Positions 22,304 to 32,817 of a stretch of DNA of 64,000 nt are shown one piece after another (position 1 is the stretch's first letter; each line of letters begins with the position of its first letter). Origin of the DNA: Siphonodentalium dalli (lineage: Eukaryota; Mollusca; Scaphopoda; Gadilida; Siphonodentaliidae); NCBI GenBank assembly GCA_032622095.1, contig CP136063.1, positions 87,399,980-87,463,979 on the forward strand, read 5' to 3'. Both the position numbers and the translations under genes were made by a program. The notes beneath the pieces were generated by a model, which was given only the letters and a program-made list of their open reading frames with translations, did not search any database and was not told the DNA's origin.

Positions 22304-22484
22304 ACTGCAGTAATGCCCTAAAAAATTGACTGCTTAACCACAGCAGAATCATGGGTAACTTTTCAGGATTTAGAAAGTGAGAGCTTTCCGATGAATGTCA
22401 ACAAGCCATATTTCCGACTAATCCTGAAAAGTTACCCATAATTCTGCTGTGGTTAAGCAGTCGATTATTTAGGGCGTTACTGTA
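22304..22484. repeat. Palindromic MITE P with arm-matched variant
   Basis: The left end is GCAGTAATGCCC and the right end GGGCGTTACTGTA. Both arms carry GACTGCTTAACC/GGTTAAGCAGTC instead of GACTCCTTAACC. Part of the left arm near the tip is deleted. Confidence 0.88.
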
Positions 22485-22824
22485 CTTACCAAAAACAATA
22501 GCTCAAATCACAGAATTAGTAGAGGTATCTAATTCCAACTGACATGTTTGTGACTCGCTAATCTACTGATTGCTAAAATGAATAACAATACACTCTTTTT
22601 CCATAGCTTTTGGCCCCACAGCCTTTATCAATGGCAATATAGCAATGTTTTAACATATATTATTGAGGATTTTCAACAAAAGATTTCAATACCAGTTAAC
22701 GTTGTGTAGTGCGGAAGTACTTCACATTACGCACTATTTTGTGGTGATTTCCATATGCCATGTACACCAAGGAGCCAAATGGCGCCGGTACGTATGTCAC
22801 CACAAAATAGTTTGTAAATGTGAC

Positions 22825-22928
22825 AGATTTCCTATGAATGGCAACAAGCCATATTTCCAACTAACTCCTGAAAAATTACCCATAATTCTGCTGTGGTTAA
22901 GGAGTTGATTATTTAGGACATTACTGTA
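22825..22928 (+). repeat. Half palindromic MITE P (right arm), 22 bp upstream of SLC12 exon 2
   Basis: It runs from GATTTCCTATGAATGGCAAC to GGACATTACTGTA. The remaining 22 bp to the exon are ATATCTCTATTTTGTTTTAG-type pyrimidine tract, so the branch point of exon 2 probably lies in or at the edge of the MITE. Confidence 0.9.
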
Positions 22929-22950
22929 TGATATCTCTATTTTGTTTTAG

Positions 22951-23122
22951 GTAAGATGTCTGCTGAATATATGGGGTGTGATGCTATTCCTGCGACTCTC
23001 ATGGGTCGTAGGGCAATCTGGCATTCTCTTTTCAACACTGATCGTTCTGCTGTCCTGCGTTGTCACGGTGATAACATCGTTGTCAATGTCAGCCATTTGT
23101 ACAAATGGTCAGGTGAAGGGAG
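22951..23122 (+). CDS. SLC12 exon 2: TM1 and TM2
   Basis: The acceptor is TTTTAG|GTAAGA and the donor is GGGAG|GTAAGG. The exon is 57 codons plus one base (phase 0 in, phase 1 out). It starts [25 protein letters not shown], the TM1 of NKCC/NCC proteins. The unwound TM1 segment L-N-I-W-G-V-M supplies Na+, K+ and Cl- ligands in solved NKCC1 structures and is intact here. TM2 follows and ends [14 protein letters not shown], close to NKCC2. The exon itself opens with GTAAG, so the splice junction recreates a donor-like sequence. A half-MITE ends 22 bp upstream. Confidence 0.97.
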
Positions 23123-23460
23123 GTAAGGCTTTATTTCAATATTTGGTCAAGTTTTTCAAAAAACTTTATCTATTTTTCGGGAGGTTGGTTTGTGGGCAGG
23201 GCATCTTCCGATGAGATTAATGAGATAACTTGATCAGATACCAATTGATATTGTTGTTATTCAGTATATGAGACTTAATTGCTCAACAATGTCTTGATTG
23301 AGTTCGAAAACCGGCCAGTTCTGCCTACTTTAGGTGGACTTATGGCCCTTAATTTGTTAATTTTCGTGAATATTTCTAATGTTAACCCAATAAAATTTAG
23401 CAAATTTTAATCGTGATAACACAATAACTTTGGCAAAGTACTAGTATGTTCGCAGAGGAA

Positions 23461-25262
23461 TATTTGGTATGTCAGACTTCCTCAACAGTGTTGTGTATGA
23501 TAGTCAGTTACAATTAATGTATTTCAATCCAAGCCCATGCTTGGCATAGCTATCAAAAACTTGACACCGCATCTCTGAATTGGGTTCCGTCCGAACTTAC
23601 TTTTGTAAGTTTGAGCTATTGCCATGGTTTGGCGTCCGTCGTCCGTGTGTCCATGTGTGCGTGTGTGCGTGTGTCCGTCAACAATTTCCTTTGGCGCGGG
23701 CTACAGGTTGTACCTTTGGTCTGATCTTCATGAAATTTGTCATGAATGTTGACATTGACATGTAGATGGTAACGAGTCATTTTGGGGTCTTTCGGCCAAA
23801 AAACATGGCCGCTGGCAGCCATCTTGGATTTCAAGATTCAATCCATTGGCGCAGCCTACAGGTCGTACTGTTCATCTGATCATCATGAAATTTGTCACTG
23901 ATGTTAATAATGACATGTAGATGGGAACGAGTGATTTTGGGGTCGTTCGGCCAAAAAACATGGCTGTCAGCAGCCATCTTGGATTTTACTCTTTGCATGA
24001 CTAAATCCTTTGGCGCGGGCTACAGGTCGTTGTTTTGGTCGGAAGTTTATGAAATTTGTCATGGATGTTAACACTGTCATGTAGATGGGAACGAGTGATT
24101 TTGGAGTTGTTCGGCCAAAAAACATGGCCGCCAGCAGCCATCTTGGATTTTACTCTTTGCATGACTAAATCCTTTGGCGCGGGCTGCAGGTTGTACCTTT
24201 GGTCTAATCTTTATGAAATTTTTCATGAATGTTGACATTGACATGTAGATGGGAACGAATCATTGTGGGTTCATTCGGCCAAAAAACATGGCCGCTGGTG
24301 GCCATCTTAGATTTCAAAATTCAATCCATTGGCGCAGGATACAGGTCGTACTGTTCGTCTTATCATCATGAAATTTGTCATGGATGTTAATATTGACATG
24401 TAGATGGGAACGAGTGATTTTGGGGTTGTTTGGCCAATAAACATGGCCACCAGCAGCCATCTTGGATTTTACTCTTTGCATGACTAAATCCTTTGGCGCG
24501 GGCTACAGGTCGTAGCTTCGATCGGAACATCATGAAATTTGTCATGGATGTTAACAATGACATGTAGATGGGAACGAGTGATTTTGGGGTCGTTCGGCTG
24601 AAAAACATGGCCGCCAGCAGCCATCTTGGATTTTACTCTTTGCATGACTAAATCCTTTGGCCCGGGCTACAGGTCGTACCTTTGGTCTGATCTTTATGAA
24701 ATTTGTCATGAATGTTGACATTGACATGTAGATGGGAACGAGTCATTTTGGGGTCATTCGGCCAAAAAACATGGCTGCCAGCGGCCATCTTGGATTTCAA
24801 AATTCAATCCATTGGTGCGGTCTACAGGTCGTACTGTTCGTCTGATCATCATGAAATTTGTAGGTCGTAGCTTTGGTCAGATCTTCATAAAATTTGTCAT
24901 GGATGTTAACAATTATACGTAGATGGGAACGAGTTCTTTTGGGGTCGATTGGCCAAAAAAAATGGCCACCAACAGCCATCTTGTATTTTACTCTTTGCAT
25001 CACTGAATCCTTTGGCGCAGGTTAGACATTTCAATTAACACCTTTCCTATTCCTCCATTTACTGTCAACCATTAAATTATTCCTCTACCTAAGTTGAGCT
25101 ACAGTGTCATTGACACTTTCATTTTTATCATGATGGTGCCATACTGAATTTATTTCATATTTGGTATGTCAGACTTCCTCAACAGAGATATGTATGAAAG
25201 CCAGTTACAATTAATGCATTTTCATTTCAAGCCAATGCAACTTGACCCCGCATCTCTGATGA
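23461..25262 (+). mobile_element. Pearl/CvA-like element: eight tandem units of about 160 bp between direct repeats
   Basis: A 5' block AAGTTTGAGCTATTGCCATG and a GTCCGTGTGTCC-type microsatellite (about 23628-23680) are followed by about eight units. Each unit holds TCCTTTGGCGCGGGCTACAG, ATGAAATTTGTCATG, GACATGTAGATGGGAACGAG and AACATGGCCGCCAGC...CATCTTGGATTT. Unit hallmarks are near 23808, 23960, 24122, 24287, 24442, 24606, 24769 and 24963. Sequences around 23461-23590 and 25155-25262 are diverged direct copies flanking the array. Known bivalve elements with tandem core repeats plus microsatellite (CvA, pearl; related to Helentrons) have this layout. The similarity here is architectural. Confidence 0.65.
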
Positions 25263-25346
25263 AGATTTTTTGTTATGCACATGTATGTGTTCTATCGTTT
25301 AACAAATATTCATAAAAATATTCTGAATAGTTCTTTATTCTTTATC

Positions 25347-25796
25347 AAGCCTGAATTTAGTGTGTCTGATATTTGCAGAATGAGGTGACCAGAGGATGAA
25401 TTATATGACGCCATCATGCATAGCGGGCTAGCATCACAAAATTCACCTCTCGGAACCTCATTCTGCTTAGGCCTCAACTGCTATGGGAGCCCTAGGATCA
25501 GATTGAAGTTCCCCAGTTGAAATTTGTGATGTTAACCCATCAGCCACCTCGATTATGAAATTTATCTTCTGCAAATCAGGGGATATAGAAACCGAACAGA
25601 AGGGAAAAAGTTACTTTAAACACTATTAATTTGAGACTATGGATACTTTTAATAAGAATAGGACTATTAAAGCAGAATGAGGCCCCAAGAGGGTGAATTT
25701 GGTGATTCTAGCCTACTGTGTGTAATAGCATCACTAAATTACCCCTCTGGGGACCTCATTCTGGAAATGTCAGACACACTATTTCCAGGCTTGTTC
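25347..25796. repeat. hAT-type palindromic MITE V, complete, with 8-bp target duplication
   Basis: The termini CAAGCCTGAATTTAGTGTG and ACACTATTTCCAGGCTTG are flanked by TTCTTTAT on both sides. Two family hairpins are present with point changes. Confidence 0.9.
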
Positions 25797-26462
25797 TTTA
25801 TAAATTTATACCAAATATTTAACCCGTATTCTTAACTTTATGGTGCCTCAACCCCCATCCCATGCCATGCTGAAAATTTAAACTACAACATTTGACTCCT
25901 CCTATATCGCAGAGATGAAACATTAACTCATTGCTATATAATTCGGAGAGAACCTAAACTGCTCCATTTCAATTCTTAATACTAAAGTATATTTTCTCAA
26001 AATAATTATCATCAAGTTTAAAGGGTCCCAAGGTACTCGCAGATGGTAAATGTGCAAAAAATATAAAAGCCTGTTAAAACATCACCACCAATAAGAACAT
26101 GAAGAAATAGATAAACTTAAAAATTAATTATTGATAGCTCTCCAATAATGAAATTTCATGTGTTGAAACCATTGTTATGTAAACAAAACAAAACAGTGAT
26201 TTGTCAACAAACATCGCTAATCGCTATTTTAGTTTAAATATGATTTTCAGAATATTTTTCCAATTCTTTTACCTTTCCAATGTTTAGCTTCAAGTTTGAT
26301 TAAACTTTGGTTGCTTTTGGTGTAATTGGACTTTGATTGGTAATGCTACTGTACGGTAATGTTTACTTTATAACAATAGTTTATAATAATATGTGAAATC
26401 TTATTATTGAAGAGTAATGAATAATGAAAATGGGAACAAAGTGTGTGAGCTGGTTAACGTTA

Positions 26463-26530
26463 TTGCATGACTTTGCATTGACGCAATGGTAAACCAAGAA
26501 CCATAGGTTCGAGTTTTACCTCTCGGCACG
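26463..26530 (+). other. Possible degraded tRNA-like A/B boxes
   Basis: TGACGCAATGG and GGTTCGAGTTTTACC resemble Pol III A and B boxes. Only about 16 bp separate them, too short for a tRNA. It might be a remnant of a tRNA-derived SINE. Confidence 0.15.
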
Positions 26531-26884
26531 ACAAACGCGTGCAATAATGTTAAGATGTTCACACAACTGTTTTGTTCTATGTTTATTGCACGCTCTGGAG
26601 ATTGTAACAAACCTGTGCTTTATGTTAACTATACCTCAGAATTTAGTGAAGAACTTTAATGTTAAAGTTGATGCCGCCAATGACGTTAGCGTAATCAGTT
26701 TGTATTGTTCAAGAACAATACAAAAATGTTTATTGCATGTTTTGAAATCTTCTGTATTTTGCTAAAATAAAAGAATGGAATGCAATTTAAAATTTATGTT
26801 ATTTCGTATGAATTCACTTCGAAGGGCTTGAGTCCCTTTAAAAAGAATGTTACCGGACTTGCAATAGATAGTCCCAGGACTGAG

Positions 26885-27260
26885 AATAAGGTGCCTGTCA
26901 TTTTCGGAATGAGGTCCCCTGAGGATGAATTTAGTGACGCTATCCAGCATAGCGGGCTAGCATCACTAAATTCAACCTCTTGAGACTTCAGTTGCATGGT
27001 CTCATCTACTATGGGAGACATAGACTCAGATTGAAGTTCCCAAAGGTTGAATATTGTGATGTACACCCATTGGGAACCTCGATTATCCAATATGTCGTCT
27101 GCCAATTTGGGGATATAGTGAAACTGAACTAAAGAAGAAATAGAATCTATGTGAAGAGGTTTCTACATAAATTTGATAATAAAGAAACTTTCCAGAGAAG
27201 ATGAGGCCTATATAAAGCAGAATGAGGTCCCCAGTGGGTGAATTTAGTGATGCTAGCCCA
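26885..27260. repeat. MITE V, right hairpin cut at its axis and joined to MITE P
   Basis: It starts GTGCCTGTCATTTTCGGAAT and has the first hairpin and spacer. It then runs through the second hairpin's left arm to GATGCTAGCCCA, where it switches to the P family. Confidence 0.8.
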
Positions 27261-27374
27261 CTCTCGGTGAGAGCTTTCCGATGAATGGCGACAAGCCATA
27301 TTTCCGACTAAATCCTGAAAAATTACTCATAATTCTGCTGTGGTTAAGGAGTCGATTATTTAGGGCATTACTGT
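27261..27374 (+). repeat. Half palindromic MITE P (right arm), fused to MITE V
   Basis: It begins at the P axis (CTCTCGGTGAGAGCTTTCC) and runs to GGGCATTACTGTA. Confidence 0.88.
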
Positions 27375-27700
27375 ATTTGTCAGTACGAGAATTTGAATAA
27401 TCCAGAACAGTGGTCGATCATAAATTAATTTTCTTTTTAATCATGTTTTCTTTGTTTTTTTCTGTGTTCATCCATTTACAGCGCTCATTTATCAATCCTT
27501 TCATTTCTTAGTTTATTCATGAAAGCATCCTTTTATTCACATGCATTCACATCAAAGCATGGTTGCTGATTGGTCATAAATCATGTTTACCAGATTACTA
27601 AGATTCTGCCAATCTCCAATTGTCTTACGTCATAAATCGTCAATCCAAATAGGAATGGAAAACTTCACATGTCATAAATTGTTAGTGATAATTGCATGGT

Positions 27701-27995
27701 TTAACCCTTTCATTACTAAATACTCATTGATGAGTAGTTCCTTAGAAATTGTTCAGTTAATAAGTTCAACAAACAACCATAGGCCATTTGTTGAACTTAT
27801 TATCTGAACATTTCTCACCAATGGATAGGAATCCTTCTGCACATATTATCTTTTCGTCTGTCGTCTGATATTATCTTTTCGTGTGTCTGTTGTCTGCTCA
27901 TTATTACTGAACACCCCCTTCAAATGAATAATAGACCATTCCAATGTATACTTTTATAACTGGATGGAAGAATCCATTTTGTAAAGAAATTTGTA
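27701..27995. repeat. MITE N, near full length
   Basis: The left end is TTAACCCTTTCATTACTAAA, then TACTCATTGATGAGTAGTTC. The inner hairpin AAGTTCAACAAACAACCATA with its complement follows, then CCATTCCAATGTATAC, and it ends near ATCCATTTTGTAAAG. The right TTAA is lost. Confidence 0.75.
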
Positions 27996-29810
27996 ACCCT
28001 TTGACATCCAGTTACTGTTGCTCGTTGTTTAATTATTACTTGATTTCCATTTATTCATTTTTAGAGCTATTCAGCTTAAAAGCCTAAGACTGTTTGTTGA
28101 ATTTTATACCTGCACATCACTACAAATGCATTGGTTATTATGTTACAATATTGGATATTGGATATTGGATAAGGATTTATTGTTGTCACTCTGACCAAAA
28201 GACCCACTCTGCTTATTTTGTGGCAAATTATATGTAGTTCACGGAAACAAATTTCTTGCGAGTGGGAAACGCGGCGTTTGGGAGATATTTAACATAGAAT
28301 GATGCCTGGTGAGAGCGAAAAATGTTACTTAGGTGTTGGGGGAGGGTTAGTAATTTTGAATGTATGCAACATATGTAATGTCAGCTAACATGTTATATAT
28401 ACCGTTTTGTCGGCAATAAGTCATTCTATCTAGTGAATAAACACAGAATTAGAATTTCAGCCACTGACCTCGAGTACGAGAGGTCAAAGGTCAAATATAT
28501 TTTGAAACACCATTTTTTTTTTTTAAATGTCAAATTGGAAAGTTAGCTTAAGAAATTTTATAATCATCTGTTGGAATCCGTTCGAGTATAATTTTGAACT
28601 TTACTGTATACCAGATTCGGATATGTGGAAACAAAATTAACATAGCCATAATTGCAACCATTCAAGATGTCAGCCAAAATGTGTGCCGAAATAGCCAAAA
28701 ACAGTAAAAATTCATAAGGTCTCTCTGATCGCCGTTATAGTAAAGATGGTGTCACATGCGGTCATGTTGTCCATCGATACGTTATGGTAATATACAACCC
28801 TTACAAATTAGCCAAAAATCCGACACAAAAATCCATTATGGCGGCCAAGATGGCCACCGAAATGTGAAAATTTGCTATTTTCGGACATTTCACCACCTTT
28901 CGTTTGTCTCTGTTGGAAAATATTGGCTCCTTGACGCGATTTTATACATTTATCGTATAGAAGAATTATTGACGAACACATGGGGATAATAATATATATT
29001 CCTTGCTGGAAATTTATGTTCAATATCACGTTTTCCCAAATGCCGGTATAATTCGGTCAAAGCCAAAACGACGCTTATAACGCAATGACTGTTTCGAATC
29101 ATCAATGAATGTTATTGCTATCCCAACAAAACCCACGTGTATATATGTGCAGGAGATACTCGAGCTAGGATTCATTCCTCTTATACCTGAGTTGAGAAAT
29201 ATTCACCCAAATCCAAGATGGCGGCCAAAATGGCCACCAGAAATAGAAAAATTGCTGAAAATCGCTGATTTGAACATCAGTGACAGTTATTGTCACGACA
29301 ACTTCACAAATATTGTGAGTTGGGAACACTGAGTCGAAGTGCTTATATTGAATCCAAATAAAAGTCGCCCAAATCCAAAATGGCGCCCACGATGGTGGAC
29401 AGATTTAGAACATCACCGAAAATCTCTCATATTCACATCATTGGGCATTATTGTCAAGACAACTCTACCAATGCTTACAGCTGAGTTGGAAATACTGTGA
29501 TGAAGTATTTACCTTTCATCCCATGCAAGAAATAGTTTTCCAAATCTAAGATGGCGGCCAAAATGGCGACCGATATTTGAAAACTCGCCAACATTCATTA
29601 ATTTCTTACGATGGGCGTTATTGTTTCGCGAATTCTACCCACCATTACATGCTGATATGGAAAATTGATATGAAGTATTGATTCGAGTTTGGCTATTGGT
29701 GTTGGTACTCAAGGTTAAGATGGCAGCTAAACTGGAGCCAGAGATTGAAAAGAAATCATAATATCAATATGTATGGACGAAACTGTACACAAACTACTTA
29801 TTAGTTCAAC

Positions 29811-30038
29811 TTAAAACGTATCAAAATGCATAAAAATGCTCGCATCCTTCTGGAAGTACGAAAACCAGCAATTAAAATCGCGATGTGGCATTTCGAAATC
29901 CATTTGACACTTCAAGCTGATGATGGCCGTAACCATAGGTGCGCCGAATAGCCATATTAGAACAATTACCTGATAACAGATTATGATTTGCCACGTTCTT
30001 AATGATCTGGACCAGTTTCCATTTCTTTGCCTGATCAA
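29811..30038 (-). pseudogene. Coding relic in left arm of the long inverted repeat
   Basis: The frame contains a membrane-like run (IIICYQVIVLIWLFGAPMVT) and then FNCWFSYFQ. W-x-x-G-x-P followed by a Cys-Trp loop vaguely recalls the TM4-loop-TM5 region of adhesion or secretin GPCRs, but the evidence is weak. The homologous DNA in the right arm (33300-33440) is broken by stops. Confidence 0.25.
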
Positions 30039-30314
30039 TCTAGATCGCTCACACCGGCAAAGTATTCAACACTTCCTGGGAGTAGGGTCCCTCTTATCAT
30101 AACGTTTCAAGCAATTAATTTTCCGGTGTAAAGCTTAAGAATTTAAATACCTGCGAAATATGGGATTTGGTCGTCATCTTGAACTAGAAAGGCATATGGT
30201 CTATAAGTATACAAGCTTACAGGTCATCTCCATGTGTGTCTTTCTCATATCCCATGTGGATATCCACATGTACACCTGGCAAACTTCCCAGCTAACTAGT
30301 CATTTCTCAATAGA

Positions 30315-30982
30315 TGGTTCAACTCACAAACTTAGCGAACGTATTGGCATACGTGGACAACTTCGGCAGTGTTTCAAAGTTAGCTAGCTGTCTCATTCCC
30401 TTGGACACATGCATATCTGCTACAGAGAAGACCATAATGTACCGACTACCCACACTTCTTGATCATGATCCTAAGCAACTGTGTAACGTCCCGCATTCGT
30501 CTCGTTAGCAGAGAAGAACAATACCCCGGTGCTAGTTTGTAGACAAGCGCCATGCCACTGGGAATGAAATGGGCCACGGCATACACCCCCACATCAGGTG
30601 CATGTTTCAGATATAGAATGTCATGTGTTGGTGCTTTTGGTGTGGTAATATTTGTGTTTCCATATCCGTTTCAAGTCCGTTCTTAATCAACTTGACCAGA
30701 CATATAATTTTGTCTGGATAATACTATCCTATCGTCCCCAGAAGAGTCGGATGGGCTAAATGATGTTTTTATGGAATGAAGGTATGCGTTGTTGTTATCC
30801 TCTCTCAAGACTAGTGTCAGTATATGGGCGGTATTTTCCAAGGAACTGTGATGCATTTGTGAGAACAATTTATCGATAGATGGGAATGGATGATGACATT
30901 GGTGAACTTGACCGTTATGGTCACATAGCTTTATAGTATATAACTTTAGAATATAGTAGTTAATGTGTCTCATGCAGGACAA
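30315..30982 (-). pseudogene. Coding relic, left arm (outward-reading), family unknown
   Basis: Consecutive minus-strand pieces in shifting frames look protein-coding: about 30982-30683, then one reading DVGVYAVAHFIPSGMALVYK (about 30500-30660), then VADMHVSKGMRQLANFETLP (about 30320-30440). The right arm encodes a related piece, FISTIMTLAHKLAP (31360-31560), on the plus strand. Stops and frameshifts show decay. No family was recognised. Confidence 0.35.
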
Positions 30983-31329
30983 TGGCTTTGAATGGCGATG
31001 TTACCAAGAAATAAATTGGTGTATCCAACGTAGGTTAAACTTAATGCAAGGTCTCAACAATCCCCTATATGTTTTTCGAGTTAAAAATTTCACCCTTGTG
31101 GTGATGGCATTGTACTTTCTTGAACCACACCGACCATCACCCATCGTGAGTATGACATCAACTATCAAATGCATCGTCCTCAAGACTACATCCCATTCTG
31201 GGTGGGGCTTATATAGTAGTAGCCAATGGTACAAGCCTGGTCGAATTGATTAAGAACGGCTTCCAGACGGATTGGAAGATACAATCTTAGCATATAAGGA
31301 AAGCAAAGCTACATGAGATCATGTCTAAA

Positions 31330-31610
31330 TCTAAAACATACCCAAAGAAGGGGCAGTGCAGTCATGGTTCAATTTCATTTCCACTATCATGACACTTGCC
31401 CACAAACTAGCACCGTGTGTATTGTTATTATCTGCTTGGGATATGTACGGTGAGACGATTGCTGGACGCCAACATGACAGTGAATTTTTATTATCTGCTT
31501 GGATCTGTACGGTGAGACGATTGCTGGAAACCACAAGGACTGTTCTTATGATCACGATCAAGAAGTGAAAGTATATTATGTATTATGGTCTTCTACGCCT
31601 TAGCAGAAAG
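31330..31610 (+). pseudogene. Coding relic, right arm (outward-reading), homologous to left-arm relic
   Basis: The plus frame with MTLAHKLAP matches the left-arm MALVYKLAP in position and sense relative to the axis. The piece shows a small internal duplication (TTATTATCTGCTTGG at 31425 and 31490). It ends just before hAT-1. Confidence 0.35.
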
Positions 31611-31655
31611 GCACCCGTCAAATGTTAGGCTTTCAGAAATTCGAAGCCATATACA

Positions 31656-32817
31656 TAGAGCTGGGACGGTTATGGGTTTTTCGTGACCGGTTATGAACGG
31701 CAAAAAACCGCGATTAACCGGTTAACCACATATTATAGGTACTATTATGGGTGGGTAAGCCCAGTATGCAGAACGGCGATGATTGTGATGCTCACTGACA
31801 TGGTAAGTTTGAGAACGGTTCCTGCCCATTATACAAAGAAGTTGTCACCCATGACACACATAATCACATATCTAATTAATTACTGTATACACCCCGTCAG
31901 TAAGCCCAGGGGGCACGTGCACGTTTTTGTCCAAAAAGTGGGTACTGCATGGGCTTACTCACGGGGATCCCCCCGTGCAAAATCTCAGTTAGCCTTGAGA
32001 TGCTGGTTTACCATCGTATTTTATACTGATACCAAGAGTAGTTGCGTTATATAAAGAGAATGATGCGTTTTATTAAGATAAAATCATATAATAATAACAA
32101 GATACAGACGTCGACAGGTAAAACAAAAAATAAAATTTATACGTTGTAAACATGCGTATGGAACGGTTAATAGCGCACATAAATAGCACAAAGTTCAGAA
32201 GATGACAAGTCCATCGTCGTCGAAACCATCGAACTCCAGGTCGTCGTCAGAATCTTCCTCGAAGAAGAAAAAATTTATGAATTTCGCGGTAATCGACGAA
32301 ACGTATTATGTACGTTCTGCAACAAGAACAATAACTCTATAAATTCGAGGTGGATTAATATTCGAATGGAAAAACTCATTATCTGATACTATTTTAAAAG
32401 TAATGGTTCAAAAATGATTTAATATAAATATTAGCTGCTCTGATATATATATTGCCTCATGTTAAAATGAAATAATCCAAGATTAATTAACGGCAATTGG
32501 GCCACAAAGATTGTAAACGAATTAACACCAGAGAACGTGGCAACTTTTAATAGTATATCAATAGTTGTGTAATGAGTTCACACCCAAATTTAGCCTTCAA
32601 AGAGCCGACACATCGCGTTTGATGTTGTTCCGTCAATCTCGGATTCATTTTAATTGACGGAGACAGATTAACCCTCTTATAGCCAGTTATAGCTGACCAT
32701 CACAGTGATCATACACTATAATAGTGATGTTACGGTTAACCGACCACGGCAAATCCGTGACCGGTCACGGCCATAGTTGGTGGTTAACCGGTTAACCGCA
32801 TAACCGTCCCAGCTCTA
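31656..32817 (+). mobile_element. hAT transposon relic 1, nested in the long inverted repeat
   Basis: The termini TAGAGCTGGGACGGTTATG and CATAACCGTCCCAGCTCTA are flanked by a perfect 8-bp duplication CATATACA (31648-31655 and 32818-32825). TIR form and 8-bp duplication identify hAT. At 32202-32386 a broken frame begins MTSPSSSKPSNSRSSSESSS and, after a frameshift, holds LCTFCNKN, a C-x2-C like the BED zinc finger at the start of hAT transposases. The catalytic core is absent. Confidence 0.88.
32202..32386 (+). pseudogene. hAT transposase N-terminal relic (BED-finger-like)
   Basis: A Ser/Lys-rich start is followed, one frame over, by VLCTFCNKNNNSINSRWI. The two Cys (codons at 32309 and 32318) fit the first half of a BED zinc finger; the His half is not clear. 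It is frameshifted and truncated. Confidence 0.45.

Noticed and set aside
26463-26530. tRNA gene candidate
   Set aside because: The A-box and B-box-like motifs are too close together and no acceptor stem pairs. At most it is a SINE scrap.
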